DNA of 64,000 nt from Pseudomonas sp. ADAK13 (GCF_012935715.1 NZ_CP052860.1:2046001-2110000), one strand, 5' to 3'. Positions 34,247 to 44,296 are shown, counted from the stretch's first letter. Notes: a model not told the origin generated them from the letters alone. Made by a program: numbers and translations.

Positions 34247-36700
34247 CTAGAAGCGGTAGGTGAGGTCGACGATCAGGCGCAGGTCGCTTTCGCGCTCACC
34301 GTCATAAGGTCGGCTGATCCAGCTGAGGTTGGCACCGGTTTCGAGCACGTCGTTCCAGCGAAAACGCTGGCCGTAGCCCACCAATGCAACGCCGCCAGTG
34401 CCGTAATCGCGCTGGCTGTAAGTGCCCGCGCCCACCTGGAACTGCTGGCTCCATTGGGTCTCGTAGCGGTGGTAGAGCACGTGGTTGACGGTGGCCGTGG
34501 GCAGCACGCTGAAGTCCGAGCGCGGGTTGAAGTACGGCGTGTCTTCCTTGGTGTTACGGCTGGCGCCGACTTCCAGGCCGAGGTCGACTTGCACCCCCGG
34601 CGAGCTGTACACGCCCTGGCGGCCGGTGAGCAGCGCTTCGAGGCGGTTGTTGCCGTCGCTGAAATGGGACGGGCTCAGGGCCAGTTTCCATTCGCGGCTT
34701 TCATTGGCGCGCCAGCGGATAAAACCGCTGCCGCCGTTGGCGGTGATGTCGGCGTTCAGCGCCCGCAACGGGGTGCTGGCGGAGAGGTAGTCGAGGCTAC
34801 CGCCGTACTGCCATTGGTCATTGATGTCCCGGGCAATCGCGACCCGCGCGCCCTGCTTGGAGCCAAAGCCGTAGGAGTGATTGGACACCTCGGCTTCCAG
34901 AGTCATGTCGCGGGTGCGCCGCTCTACGCCGAGGCGCTGCCAGCGGTGCTGGCCGGTGCCTTCTTCGAAATCGGCGGTGGCGTAGCCGGCACCGCCGAAC
35001 ACCCGCCAGTCTTCATCGATGGGTGGGCTGTAGAGCAAGGTTTCGATACCGAAGTCGCGGCTGCCGGATACCGCGCCCGCGCCGTTATCACCGCCACTGT
35101 TGCTTTTGCCGGTGTAGGCCTCGACGCGCAATTCGGCCATGTCGTGCACATCCCGCAGGCGGCTGAGGCGCTGCACCTGGCGATTGTCCGGGGCGCGGTC
35201 AACCACGTCGTCGGTGAGTGCGTCGAGCTGACGCCACTCCTGCAAATCCAGGGCAGTGTGGCCTTGGGAAACCTCCAGGCCGATGTCACGCGGGGCCTGG
35301 GCTTCAGTTTCCTTGAGGGTGTTCTCGGCGCGCCGTGGCCAGTCGCGGGCACGGTACATGTCGGCCTGGGCCAGGCGCAGGCCGATATTGCCGGGGGCCT
35401 GTTGCACCAGGGCTTCCAGGCCTTTTTCGCTGGCGGGCAAGTCGGCGCCATAGGTACCGGCCTGCGCCGCTAATTGTTGGGCGTCCATCCACGCGTCGTT
35501 GGGGTTGCCGATGGGCAAGCCCTTGAGTTCGACCCGGGGTTTCTGGGTGCTCGCCAGGTTGTCGGCGACTTCGCGGGCTTGCGCCACTTGATCGTTTTCG
35601 AGCAAGGCGTAGAACAGCGCGGTGCTGTCTTCGACGTGATCGCCGGCGTCCGCGTCGCTCGCCGCCAGGGCCTGGCGATACAGAGGCGCGGCCTTTTCCG
35701 GCTGGCGCTGGTCGAGGTAGGCGGCAGCGACCCAGCGCAGGGCGTAGGTCGGCAGTTGCACGCCTTCGCTCTTGAGCACTTCGTAATCGCGGATCACCTC
35801 GGCGGTGCGCGCCCGGGCTTTCAACGCGCCCAGACGGTCGATGCGCCAGCGCACCACGTCGTCATGGGCGCTGGCCTGCGGCGTCCAAGTGGCGAGCAGT
35901 TGGTCGTAATCCTTGAGGGCGCGGTCAGCAATCACGTAGCGCTCTTTTTCACTGCGGGTCGCGAACTCGGCCATGCGCACGCGTTCGGCCGCCAGGTCGC
36001 CTTCGAGGCGGCGCTGGGTGACCGGGTCCAGCAGGCCCGGGCGTTTGGCAGCCAGGCGCAAAGCCGGCTCCGGCAGGCGTGCGCGTTGCAGGGCGACGAT
36101 GTATTCGCGGGCGACTTCGGGTGTGTTGCCGGCACGGATGAAGGCCTGGTCGAATTCGAACAGTGCGTCGTAGGTAAAACCTGCGCGGGTCAGTGCGTAG
36201 CCCAATGCCATGCGGCGGTCGGCGTCGTCGGGCTTGGCGGCCACGAGGGCGCGGGTGCGCTGCACGGCTTCGGCGGTCTGGCCGGCATCCGCCTGGGTCA
36301 GGGCCAGGCCCAGTTGCAGGTCCGGGTTATTCGGTTTGCGTTGCAGCGCCTGACGGTACACGGCAAGCGCCGGTTCCCAACGCTGCTGGTTGCGATAGGT
36401 GCGGGCAACGGTGGCCAGCGCTTGGGTGGTGAGGGTGCGAGTGCGGCCCTGGGCCTCGTAGACCGTCAGCACCTCGGCGTCCTGGCGCGCCCAGCTGGCG
36501 ATCAGCAGATGATCGCTGACCTGCCCCGGCGTCTGGCGCTCGGCAGGCAATTGGCGCAACAGGTTGAGGGCCGGACCGTAGTTGCCGCTGCGGGCCTGGT
36601 TGATCAGCGAATCATAGGCCGCATCGGCCGAGGCCACAACGGGCCACAGCAACTGGCCGCACAGGGCCAGGCGGATAAAGGGATGAACATTACGCGACAT
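34247..36700 (-). CDS. pgaA: PgaA, PNAG outer-membrane export porin
   Basis: The outer-membrane pore that lets PNAG out of the cell. A signal peptide (about 1-26, ending ASADA) is followed by a long run of TPR repeats (about 30-510, with 'ALAVYRQALQRKPNNPDLQLGLAL') that bind PgaB and the polymer. A beta-barrel (about 530-817) ends in 'LIVDLTYRF'. The chosen ATG (MSRNVHPF) has GAGGA about 10 bases upstream; the longer reading to 36787 would put 29 polar residues before the signal peptide. It is the first gene of pgaABCD. The c-di-GMP enzymes elsewhere in the window could control this operon, but nothing in the sequence shows that directly. Confidence 0.94.
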   Translation of the reverse strand: MSRNVHPFIRLALCGQLLWPVVASADAAYDSLINQARSGNYGPALNLLRQLPAERQTPGQVSDHLLIASWARQDAEVLTVYEAQGRTRTLTTQALATVARTYRNQQRWEPALAVYRQALQRKPNNPDLQLGLALTQADAGQTAEAVQRTRALVAAKPDDADRRMALGYALTRAGFTYDALFEFDQAFIRAGNTPEVAREYIVALQRARLPEPALRLAAKRPGLLDPVTQRRLEGDLAAERVRMAEFATRSEKERYVIADRALKDYDQLLATWTPQASAHDDVVRWRIDRLGALKARARTAEVIRDYEVLKSEGVQLPTYALRWVAAAYLDQRQPEKAAPLYRQALAASDADAGDHVEDSTALFYALLENDQVAQAREVADNLASTQKPRVELKGLPIGNPNDAWMDAQQLAAQAGTYGADLPASEKGLEALVQQAPGNIGLRLAQADMYRARDWPRRAENTLKETEAQAPRDIGLEVSQGHTALDLQEWRQLDALTDDVVDRAPDNRQVQRLSRLRDVHDMAELRVEAYTGKSNSGGDNGAGAVSGSRDFGIETLLYSPPIDEDWRVFGGAGYATADFEEGTGQHRWQRLGVERRTRDMTLEAEVSNHSYGFGSKQGARVAIARDINDQWQYGGSLDYLSASTPLRALNADITANGGSGFIRWRANESREWKLALSPSHFSDGNNRLEALLTGRQGVYSSPGVQVDLGLEVGASRNTKEDTPYFNPRSDFSVLPTATVNHVLYHRYETQWSQQFQVGAGTYSQRDYGTGGVALVGYGQRFRWNDVLETGANLSWISRPYDGERESDLRLIVDLTYRF

Positions 36701-36822
36701 GTCGTCAGCTTCCTCACCAGGGAAAGCTGTAGCGATAAGTTCACCTGCACGACACTCCAGGCGGCCGGCATCTGATGACGCGGCCAAGCTTTCCCGGGGC
36801 GCAATATCCTTGAGGGGGGTAT

Positions 36823-36860
36823 AAAAAAGGCCAATTCAGAACAATTGTTCAGAATTGGCC
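36823..36860 (-). terminator. Terminator after the DUF945 gene
   Basis: A near-perfect palindrome: outer stem GGCCAATTC/GAATTGGCC, one A-A mismatch and inner GAACAATTGTTC, followed on the minus strand by six T. It lies 21 bases past the DUF945 stop and insulates pgaA from read-through. Confidence 0.9.
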
Positions 36861-36881
36861 TACATCACTTTGAGCCGAGTC

Positions 36882-38378
36882 TTATTGAGCGCCGCTGACC
36901 GCGCCGAACTTGCCCAGTACAAAACCAATGAATTGCTCGACGGTCATTTTCTGGCCGTTGAAAGTCACTTCATTGTTGGCGTAGTGCAGCTTGGAAACGA
37001 TATCGGTGCCCACCAGGGTCGCCAGTTGAGTGCCCACGGCCATGCCGCTGATCATCTCGCTGGCCATCTGGGATTGCTGCTCGATGGCTTTCGGGTCGGT
37101 CACACCACCGATCTGCGCTTGCAGGCCGGCCACGTCCTGGATCATCGGTTTGGACAGGGTCAGGTTGGCGTCCAGCAGGGCAACGATTTGCTTGCCCAGT
37201 TCAACCGGCGGCAGGTCCATGCTCGACGGCTTGGCCAGGTCTACCACCAGGTTGAAGCGGCTTTCGCCATTGGTGGTTTTCAGCGACAGGTTTTCTACCG
37301 CCACTTGCGGCTTGGCAGCCAGCAGTTGGTCGACGTTGGACTGGGCCAGGGCTTGCTCGGCGTCAGTCAGTTGCAACTCAGGCACGGGCTGGCCGGCAGC
37401 GGCAGCGGCTTGGGCCGGTTGGACCTTTTCCTGGTAGAGCTTGGTCAGTACCAGCATCGACGGGATGTCGACGTTCTTCATGCTGACCGCCATGGCCGCC
37501 GAACCCACTGGCTTGCCCTGGTAACCGATCTCGTCGATCTTGTAGTCGACACGGCCGGCCAGGTTGTTGTCCTTGGTTTCGCTGCTGTCTTTCTGCTCAA
37601 AGTTCTTGAGGGTCAGCACCGCTTGTTGCGGGCCGAACGTGACCTTGGTGTTGGTCAGTTCGACGGTGTTTTGCCCGGTGTAGAAACCAAAGGTGGTTTT
37701 TTCCAGGTTGCTGGCAATGGTCAGGCCGCTCAACTCGGCATCCAGCTTGGCGTTGTTGGCGTCGGTGACCGAGACCTTGAGGCTGTCCATGTAGCCGCTG
37801 GCCTTGACCTTCTTGCCTTCGGCGGTGGAGTCGAAGTCCAGGTTGGCACCGGAGAAGCTCACGGCCGACTTGTCGTCCTTGAGTTCCAGGGGCAGCAGTT
37901 CAACGTTGCCGCTCACCGAGCGGTTGTAGCCGATGTTGGCCACGCCTTTGAGTGGCGACACGTCTTTGCTGGCGGCGAACCATTTTTCGGTGGTCGGGTT
38001 TTTCTCAAGCTCATAGTGACTGGTGGCCATGACGGGCAGCCACTTCAGCGACACCAGTCGCGAGAACGGCAGCGGGCCGTGTTCGATATGGTCGACGAAC
38101 AGCAGTTCGGTGTCCTGGTGGTTTTCGCCGAACACCGCGCCCTGGGCCTTGAGGCGATAGTGGGCGGTGCTGCTGAACAGCTGGCGGTCGAGGGAGACCA
38201 GTTCGAGGGTCACCGTGCCGTCAACGCCGGCCATGGAGGTCTGCAGTTCCTTGTTGGCGTCCTGGATGGCGGTTTGCAGCACCGGCTCCAGTTGCTTGCC
38301 GGTGTACCAGGCACCGCCTGCGCTGATTGCACCAATGGCGACGACGATACCCAAGAGAACGACTGCTGGCTTATTCAT
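36882..38378 (-). CDS. DUF945 (YdgA-like) exported protein
   Basis: A 498-residue protein with one N-terminal hydrophobic segment (about residues 5-25, AVVLLGIVVAIGAISAGGAW) that anchors or exports it, followed by a long periplasmic part of repeated beta strands. Signature stretches such as 'GAWYTGKQLEPVL' and 'AAMAVSMKNVDIPSMLVL' place it in the DUF945/YdgA family, related to the AsmA-like envelope proteins. The biochemical role is not established. It stands alone between pgaABCD and a small membrane-protein gene, with its own strong terminator. Confidence 0.85.
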   Translation of the reverse strand: MNKPAVVLLGIVVAIGAISAGGAWYTGKQLEPVLQTAIQDANKELQTSMAGVDGTVTLELVSLDRQLFSSTAHYRLKAQGAVFGENHQDTELLFVDHIEHGPLPFSRLVSLKWLPVMATSHYELEKNPTTEKWFAASKDVSPLKGVANIGYNRSVSGNVELLPLELKDDKSAVSFSGANLDFDSTAEGKKVKASGYMDSLKVSVTDANNAKLDAELSGLTIASNLEKTTFGFYTGQNTVELTNTKVTFGPQQAVLTLKNFEQKDSSETKDNNLAGRVDYKIDEIGYQGKPVGSAAMAVSMKNVDIPSMLVLTKLYQEKVQPAQAAAAAGQPVPELQLTDAEQALAQSNVDQLLAAKPQVAVENLSLKTTNGESRFNLVVDLAKPSSMDLPPVELGKQIVALLDANLTLSKPMIQDVAGLQAQIGGVTDPKAIEQQSQMASEMISGMAVGTQLATLVGTDIVSKLHYANNEVTFNGQKMTVEQFIGFVLGKFGAVSGAQ

Positions 38379-38500
38379 GTAGTGACCTGATCAAATCCTG
38401 TGAAGTGGGCTGTCTTCCCTGAACCCCGAAGGGTGTCGGCTCAAGCCCGCCGAAATCCGGGGAAGATTAGCATAGGCACCCAATCACAGTGGAAGGTCCC

Positions 38501-39133
38501 TCAGGAATACTCGGTTTCGATCTCATCGAGTTGATGATCGAAACTCTTCAGCCGCGCCGTCCACGTATACACCAGCACTTCAAACTCACGGTGAATCACC
38601 GCATTGCCCGGCGTATCGGACTTGGGATCGTAAAAATCCAGCTGGTAACGCTCCCGTGCCATGGCGGTGGCCACGTCGGATAATTCCCGCGCGTTATTCA
38701 GCCAATGCCGTCCGTCGGCGACCTGCCGGTCGAGCATCACGCATTGTTTTTTCAGGGCTTCGAGGCTTTTTTCCAGCGGCGTGCCGGTCAGTTCACCCAT
38801 GACTTCCTGGAACGTACGCCCCGGCTGCCAGTAACTGCCCCAGAAGTAGCGGTCGAACACCGTCTCGACCCGCCGCAGGGCAACCTTGGTGTCCCAGATC
38901 GCCACGCGGGTCTTGCCTTGTTCCAGAAGTCTTCGCTTGATGCGCTGGCCCTGGTAGGAGGCCCAGGCCACCACGCCAATGGACAACACCGCGATCAGCG
39001 CGCTGGCGCTGTCGAGGAACACCATGGCCTTGTCGATCTGATGGGCCAGCATGATGCCGTAGAAGTAAGTCGCCGATAGCAACACCAGTGCGAAGAACAC
39101 GCACCAGAAAGCGGGAGCATAAGGGTTTTTCAT
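38501..39133 (-). CDS. Small inner-membrane protein, unknown function
   Basis: A 210-residue protein with two predicted membrane helices near the N-terminus (about 7-29 and 40-60) and a charged, helical cytoplasmic domain (about 65-210, including RIKRRLLEQGKTRVAIWDTK and FDRYFWGSYWQPG). No catalytic motif is visible and the family is not recognised. The start chosen is the ATG of MKNPYAPA with GGGGA 8 bases upstream; two earlier in-frame starts lack a site. It lies 122 bases beyond DUF945 and is read on the same strand. Confidence 0.7.
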   Translation of the reverse strand: MKNPYAPAFWCVFFALVLLSATYFYGIMLAHQIDKAMVFLDSASALIAVLSIGVVAWASYQGQRIKRRLLEQGKTRVAIWDTKVALRRVETVFDRYFWGSYWQPGRTFQEVMGELTGTPLEKSLEALKKQCVMLDRQVADGRHWLNNARELSDVATAMARERYQLDFYDPKSDTPGNAVIHREFEVLVYTWTARLKSFDHQLDEIETEYS

Positions 39134-39214
39134 TATTGGAATCCCCATGAGCAAACGCGAGCAGTGACCAGCAGGCCATCACGGCGGCCTGCTGTTCAAA
39201 GCATAGCAATCAGC

Positions 39215-40657
39215 TCAGGGTTTGCTGGCTTGTGTGGCTTGCGTTCGTCCACTTTCCCAGCCGCCGCCCAGGGCCAGGAACAAATCGATCTGGCTCATGG
39301 CAACCTGGGTATTCGCCGCTGCCAGCTGCGCCCGCACGTCGGTGTAGGTGCGGGTGGCTTGCAGGTCGGCCAGGAACGAGGCGCGGCCGGCCTGGAAGAA
39401 GCGGTGCGTCTGCTCCGCCGCCTCTTTGGCCGACGCGCCGGCATCGGCCAGGGCATCGCGGCGTTGCAGTTGGGCGGTGTACTGCGCGAGGCCCGTCTGG
39501 GTTTCGCGGATGGCATTGAGCACCACCCCGTCGAAGTGCGCCAGGGCGCCCTGGGTCGCGGCTTCGGCTTCGTGGATGCGGGCGCGGGCGCCGTTGGTCG
39601 GCAGCGTCCAGCTGATCAGCGGGCCAAAGCCCCAACGGTTGGTGGCCGGCGTGCCGAGGTCATCCAGGATGCCGACGGTACCCACGGTGGCGCCGATGCT
39701 GATATCCGGGTACAGCGCGCCGGTGGCCACACCGATTCGCGCGGTGGCCGCCGCCAGTTGGCGTTCGGCCTGGCGCACGTCAGGGCGACGCTTGAGCAGC
39801 GTGGCGCCATCGCCTACCGGCAGCAATTGCGCGATATGCGGCAGCTCGGCGCATTGGGCGGTGCCGGCCGGCAGTTGATTCAGCGGCTTGGCCAGCAACA
39901 TCGACAGGCGGAACAGCCCGGCCTGGCGCAGTGCTTCATAGCGCGGCATTTCGGCGCGCAAGGATTTGTATTGGGTTTGGGAACGGGTGACCTGGGTTTC
40001 ATCACCGCGACCGGCGTCCCGCAGGCGCTGGGTCAGGTGTGTGCTCTGGGCTTGAAGGTCCAGGGACTCGTTGGCGATCGCCAGCTCTTCGTTGGCCGCG
40101 CACACCTGGGTGTAGGAACGCACAACGTCCGCCACCAGGGTGATACGGGCGATATCGGCCGCCGCCTGGGCCGCATCGGCACTGGCCTGGGAGCTTTCAA
40201 TGCCGCGCTGCAGGGTGCCGAACAAATCGAATTGGTAGGAGGTGCTGATGCTGGCACTGCCGATGTTGGCCACCGGGACTTTTTCCGTCAGCAAATAGGC
40301 TTCGCCGGACTCTTGCAGGCGCTGGGCCTCAGCCTTGGCGCCGGCACTCCAGCCGCCGGCAGACTCGGCTTGCTGCACCTGATAGCGCGAGCGCTGCAAG
40401 TTGGCCGCAGCCACCCGCAGGTCGGTGTTGGAAGCCATGGCCTGCTCCACCAGCTTATCCAGGCGCGGGTCCTGGTAGAGCTTCCACCAGTCCGCCGGCA
40501 CCGGCGCCGACACCACATTGTTGCCCTCCCCGGCCAACTGGCCCTGAAGGTCACCGCGGTTCACGGCCGCCTTGTCCGGCAGCTTGTAATCGGGCCCCAC
40601 CACTTGGCAGGCCGACAGCAACAACCCCAGCCCGGCGGTTGCTAAGAGCCGTTTCAT
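39215..40657 (-). CDS. Outer-membrane efflux lipoprotein, NodT/OprM type
   Basis: A trimeric outer-membrane channel subunit for the tripartite pump encoded upstream. The 480-residue protein has lipobox LSAC (Cys17) after 'MKRLLATAGLGLLL', then 'VGPDYKLP', typical of the NodT subfamily, and two tandem OEP repeats (about 55-250 and 260-465) of long alpha-helical hairpins. Its start overlaps the stop of the HlyD-type adaptor by 4 bases. It is the last gene of a five-gene operon (marR, FUSC pump, DUF1656, adaptor, this gene). Confidence 0.9.
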   Translation of the reverse strand: MKRLLATAGLGLLLSACQVVGPDYKLPDKAAVNRGDLQGQLAGEGNNVVSAPVPADWWKLYQDPRLDKLVEQAMASNTDLRVAAANLQRSRYQVQQAESAGGWSAGAKAEAQRLQESGEAYLLTEKVPVANIGSASISTSYQFDLFGTLQRGIESSQASADAAQAAADIARITLVADVVRSYTQVCAANEELAIANESLDLQAQSTHLTQRLRDAGRGDETQVTRSQTQYKSLRAEMPRYEALRQAGLFRLSMLLAKPLNQLPAGTAQCAELPHIAQLLPVGDGATLLKRRPDVRQAERQLAAATARIGVATGALYPDISIGATVGTVGILDDLGTPATNRWGFGPLISWTLPTNGARARIHEAEAATQGALAHFDGVVLNAIRETQTGLAQYTAQLQRRDALADAGASAKEAAEQTHRFFQAGRASFLADLQATRTYTDVRAQLAAANTQVAMSQIDLFLALGGGWESGRTQATQASKP

Positions 40658-41544
40658 GGTTTTTCCCCCGACTCGGGTTTGTCGCCGATGATCGACACGG
40701 TGGCGGTGCGCCCGGCGATCATGCGGAAGTCTGCCGGCACATCGTCGAACGCGATGCGCACGGGGATCCGCTGGGCCAGGCGCACCCAGCTGAACGCCGG
40801 GTTGACGTTGGGCAGCAGGTTGGAGCCGCTGGTGCGGTCACGGTCTTCGATACCGGCAACGATGCTCTGCACATGCCCGCGCAGGCGGGCGTTGTCGCCG
40901 ATCACGCGGATGTCGACGCTCTGGCCGACGTGGATGCCGTCGAGCTTGGTCTCTTCAAAATAACCGTCGATGTGGAAGGAGTTGCTGTCCACCACCGACA
41001 ACACCGGCCGCCCGGCGGTCACGAACTCCTGGTTACGCGGCGCACGGTCATTGATGTAGCCGTCCACCGGGCTGCGAATCACCGAGCGGTCCAGGTTGAG
41101 TTGCGCGGCATCCACCGCCACTTGCGACTCGGCCAGGGCCGATTGGGCACGGGCAACGCGGGACTGGCTTTCTTCCAGTTGTTCGCTGGCCACCAGGTTG
41201 CCGAGGCCACGGTTACGCTTGTTCTCGCGTACGGCCTGGGCCAGGGTTTCCTGGCGGTCGGCCACGGCGGCCTGGGCTTGGCGCAAGGCCAGCTTGAAGC
41301 GGTCCTGGTCGACGGAGAACAGCACTTGGCCGCGTACCACCAACTGGTTATCGCGCACGTCCACCTGCTGGATCAGCCCGGACACGTCCGGGGCGATCTG
41401 CACAATGTCGGCACGGATGTGGCCGTCACGGGTCCACGGCGCAAACATGTAGTACATCACCATGCGCCACACCACGACGCAGGCGAAGGTCACCACCAAT
41501 AACGTCAGGACTACACGGCCGATGGTCAAAAAAGGTTTTTTCAT
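40654..41544 (-). CDS. HlyD-family periplasmic adaptor (AaeA/EmrA-like)
   Basis: A 296-residue membrane fusion protein joining the inner-membrane FUSC protein to the outer-membrane channel. One N-terminal membrane helix (about 8-30) precedes a biotinyl-lipoyl half motif (IRADIVQIAPDVSGLIQQVDVRDNQLVVRGQ), a coiled-coil hairpin (about 80-140) and a second lipoyl/beta-barrel part containing SPVDGYINDR. It overlaps the genes on both sides by 4 bases. With a FUSC partner rather than an MFS one, it resembles the aromatic-acid exporter AaeAB. Confidence 0.9.
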   Translation of the reverse strand: MKKPFLTIGRVVLTLLVVTFACVVVWRMVMYYMFAPWTRDGHIRADIVQIAPDVSGLIQQVDVRDNQLVVRGQVLFSVDQDRFKLALRQAQAAVADRQETLAQAVRENKRNRGLGNLVASEQLEESQSRVARAQSALAESQVAVDAAQLNLDRSVIRSPVDGYINDRAPRNQEFVTAGRPVLSVVDSNSFHIDGYFEETKLDGIHVGQSVDIRVIGDNARLRGHVQSIVAGIEDRDRTSGSNLLPNVNPAFSWVRLAQRIPVRIAFDDVPADFRMIAGRTATVSIIGDKPESGEKP

Positions 41545-41750
41545 GTCATGAGGTATCGACTGAGTGAATCCACTGCGCCCAGCAACAGAGCGTAGAGACC
41601 CACATTGAACAATGCCCGGTGCCAGACCAGGCGATAGAAGTGGACGCGGGTCAACAGCCCGTGCACCACCAGATACAGCACATACGTAATGCCCATCAGC
41701 ACCAGCAGCGTAGGCAGGAACACCCCGCTGATATCCAGATCACCGATCAT
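41541..41750 (-). CDS. DUF1656 small membrane protein
   Basis: A 69-residue inner-membrane protein with two hydrophobic helices (about 10-32 and 44-62), and 'DLDISGVFLPTLL' at the start, characteristic of DUF1656. Such proteins (E. coli AaeX is one) are regularly encoded between a FUSC pump gene and its adaptor, and are presumed small pump accessories. It overlaps both neighbours by 4 bases, which leaves no doubt that it belongs to this operon. Confidence 0.9.
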   Translation of the reverse strand: MIGDLDISGVFLPTLLVLMGITYVLYLVVHGLLTRVHFYRLVWHRALFNVGLYALLLGAVDSLSRYLMT

Positions 41751-43825
41751 AAAGGCGCTCCATCGGGTAACGGCGCTTCCATTTCTGTGCCGCCGAGAAA
41801 CTCCACGCCCGGCAACAGCGACAGGCGCAGGCCGCTCAGGGCGTGCAGCAAGTGCAGGCGGGTTTCGTCTTCGCCTTGCAGGCCCTGGCCGTTGAGGGCG
41901 CGGCGGGTACGGTCGAGGGTCATCAGCAGACCGCTGGGGGCCGGCAGACGTTCACCGGCTTTCAGGCAGGCCTTGAAGTAACCACCAACGCCTTCCACCA
42001 CCTGGTTAAGCAGCACCCGCGGCACCCCGAGGATGCGCGGCGAGTAGGCCAGCAGGTCCAGCAGGTTCAGCGCCACGCGCACTTCGCGCAGGGCGATGCC
42101 GGTGTCCTGGCCGGTCATGGCCAGGCGCGGCAGGTGTTGCATCAGGCGGTCGAGCATTTGCACGCCCATCTTGCGGTGTTCGGCCAGGGTCGCAGGCTCC
42201 GTGAGGGTGACGATGTCGCGCCAGCTGAAACGGGTCAGGCGCTTGGCCGCCAGCTCGGCGCCGAACGGCCGTGCGATCAATGTCCAGACGAAAGCGAACA
42301 ACAAGCCCACCGGGCCGGCCAGGTTGGAGTTGGCGAAGGCCAGGAAGTCCGCGTCGTAGGCGCCCTGGATGCTGATGAACGACGAGGTGTTGACCAGCGT
42401 CAGCAGCATGCCCAAGTAGAAGCGCGGCTGTACCGTGAGCGTGCCGATGCAGATAAAGGGCACCGAAAACGCCAGGACCAGCATCGGGAAATCGTGCAGG
42501 TTGGGCAGCACCAGAAACAGGTACAGGCTGGCGAACAGCACCGACATCGCTGTCCAGAAAAAGAACCGGTAGATCTGCGGCGCGGGGTCATCCATGGAGG
42601 CGAAGAAGCTGCACGCGACCGCCGCCAGGATCACTGCGCTGCCGCCGTCGGTCCAGCCCAGCAGGATCCACAGCACCGAGGCGACGATGATTGCGGTGAC
42701 GGTGGAAAACGCCGAGTAAAACATCAGGCCCCGGTCGAGGAACGGCGTCAGCCGGCCCAACCGCCAGTGGCGGTACACCGCGCGCCAGTTGTCCTGGCTT
42801 TCGCACTGGATGGCGGCTTGCAGGCTGCGGCAGTCTTGCCATAAATCCACCCACTCGCCCAGGCGAAACAGGGCGTTGGAGAACAGCAACTGGTGGCGAT
42901 CATCCAGGGCTTCGGCGTCGGGTTGCAGGGCTTCGATCTGGTCACGCAGCGCCCGCCAGCGTTCGAGGGGTGCGTCCTTTTGCGTGCTGTCCAGCCATTC
43001 GGTGGCGGCGCTCAGCAGCGGCGTGAAGCGGTCGAGCAACTCCGGGGCGCGATGTTCCAGGGCATACACGGCGTCGTCGAGGGCGTCGATTACCGGCAGC
43101 AGGTGGATCATCCGCCCACGCAGCTCCTTGGTGTTACGCACCGTTTGCGGCCGGGAGCCCTCGTGGGGCAGTTGGCCGATCATCAATTCCAGGGTGTTGA
43201 AGGTGGCGACCATGCCACCGCGCAAGGTGCTGATTTCTTCGGGTTGCACGTTGCGGCTGAGGAAGCGCTGGCTGTAGACCTGCGCGTCGGCAAACCACTT
43301 GCTCACCGAATCGTCAAACACCGGCGCCAGCCGTCGCGGCCAGAACATCGCCCCCACGACTGCCGCCACGGCGATGCCGAGGAAAATTTCTTCGGTTCGC
43401 GCTTCCGCCACGTCCCACACCGCCAGCGGGTTATCCACCACTGGCAGGGCGATCAGCGGCAAGGTGTAGCCGGCCAGCATCAACGCATAGCTGTTGGCGG
43501 TGCGCAGGTGCAGGGACAGGAACAGCAGAATCCCGGTCCACAGCGCGATTACCACCACCAGCACGTAAGGCGTCTGCACAAACATCGGCACAAAAAACAC
43601 CGCGGCGGCCGCGCCCATGAAGGTGCCGACCGCCCGGTACAGCGCCTTGGAGCTGGTAGGGCCGACAAACGGGCTGGAAACGATATACACCGTGGCCATC
43701 GCCCAATACGGACGCGGCATTTGCATCAGCATGGCGATGTACAACGCGATCATTGAAGCGGCGAATGTCCTGACGCCATAGAACCAATCCCTGGCCGGCG
43801 GCATGCCGGTAAAAAATCCGTTCAA
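41747..43825 (-). CDS. FUSC-family inner-membrane efflux protein (AaeB-like)
   Basis: The inner-membrane component of the pump, 692 residues. It shows the duplicated FUSC layout: a first set of membrane helices (about 15-165), a cytoplasmic helical domain (about 170-345) and a second set (about 355-500, with GWTDGGSAVILAAVACSFFASMDDPAP), then a C-terminal cytoplasmic region. The family exports aromatic carboxylic acids such as p-hydroxybenzoate in E. coli; the substrate here is unknown. It overlaps marR upstream and DUF1656 downstream by 4 bases each. Confidence 0.88.
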   Translation of the reverse strand: MNGFFTGMPPARDWFYGVRTFAASMIALYIAMLMQMPRPYWAMATVYIVSSPFVGPTSSKALYRAVGTFMGAAAAVFFVPMFVQTPYVLVVVIALWTGILLFLSLHLRTANSYALMLAGYTLPLIALPVVDNPLAVWDVAEARTEEIFLGIAVAAVVGAMFWPRRLAPVFDDSVSKWFADAQVYSQRFLSRNVQPEEISTLRGGMVATFNTLELMIGQLPHEGSRPQTVRNTKELRGRMIHLLPVIDALDDAVYALEHRAPELLDRFTPLLSAATEWLDSTQKDAPLERWRALRDQIEALQPDAEALDDRHQLLFSNALFRLGEWVDLWQDCRSLQAAIQCESQDNWRAVYRHWRLGRLTPFLDRGLMFYSAFSTVTAIIVASVLWILLGWTDGGSAVILAAVACSFFASMDDPAPQIYRFFFWTAMSVLFASLYLFLVLPNLHDFPMLVLAFSVPFICIGTLTVQPRFYLGMLLTLVNTSSFISIQGAYDADFLAFANSNLAGPVGLLFAFVWTLIARPFGAELAAKRLTRFSWRDIVTLTEPATLAEHRKMGVQMLDRLMQHLPRLAMTGQDTGIALREVRVALNLLDLLAYSPRILGVPRVLLNQVVEGVGGYFKACLKAGERLPAPSGLLMTLDRTRRALNGQGLQGEDETRLHLLHALSGLRLSLLPGVEFLGGTEMEAPLPDGAPL

Positions 43826-44280
43826 GAACTCACAACCATGGGATGTTGATTGGCGCCTTCGAAGGCCCGCAACACACGCAGGGCAGCTTCCAGGTCATCG
43901 GGATCGATCGTCGCCAGCACCTCGCGGCGCAGGCGCACCAGTTGTTCCTCCACCGCCTGCACCAGCTCGCGGCCACGCTCGGTAAGGCTCAAGGCCTTGG
44001 CGCGGCGGTCGTGGATGTCTTCGGTGCGGCACACGTAGCCGGAGCTGCACAGCTGGTCCAACAGGCGCACCAGGGACGGGCTTTCCATCCCGGCGGCCTG
44101 GGCTACCTTCACCTGGTGCACACCGTCGCCGAGGCGGCCGATCATCAGCAGCGGCACGGCGCAGGCTTCGGAGATGCCATAGCTGACGAGCGTGGTCTGG
44201 CAGATTTTGCGCCAGGTCCTGGCACCTACCACCATGCTGCTGCTGATGTTCATCTGGAGTTGTTCGAGGGTCTGGGACAC
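43822..44280 (-). CDS. MarR-family regulator of the efflux operon
   Basis: A 152-residue winged-helix repressor, likely released by a phenolic ligand. The wHTH core (about 40-110) includes MESPSLVRLLDQLCSSGYVCR as recognition helix and wing, with DRRAKALSLTERGREL as the family hallmark. The start is GTG (MSQTLEQLQ) with no clear ribosome-binding site; an internal ATG at codon 10 has none either, so I keep the GTG, which matches homologues as I know them. It is first in the operon it should control, and a palindrome lies directly before its start. Confidence 0.88.
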   Translation of the reverse strand: MSQTLEQLQMNISSSMVVGARTWRKICQTTLVSYGISEACAVPLLMIGRLGDGVHQVKVAQAAGMESPSLVRLLDQLCSSGYVCRTEDIHDRRAKALSLTERGRELVQAVEEQLVRLRREVLATIDPDDLEAALRVLRAFEGANQHPMVVSS

Positions 44281-44296
44281 TGGATTATTCGCATAC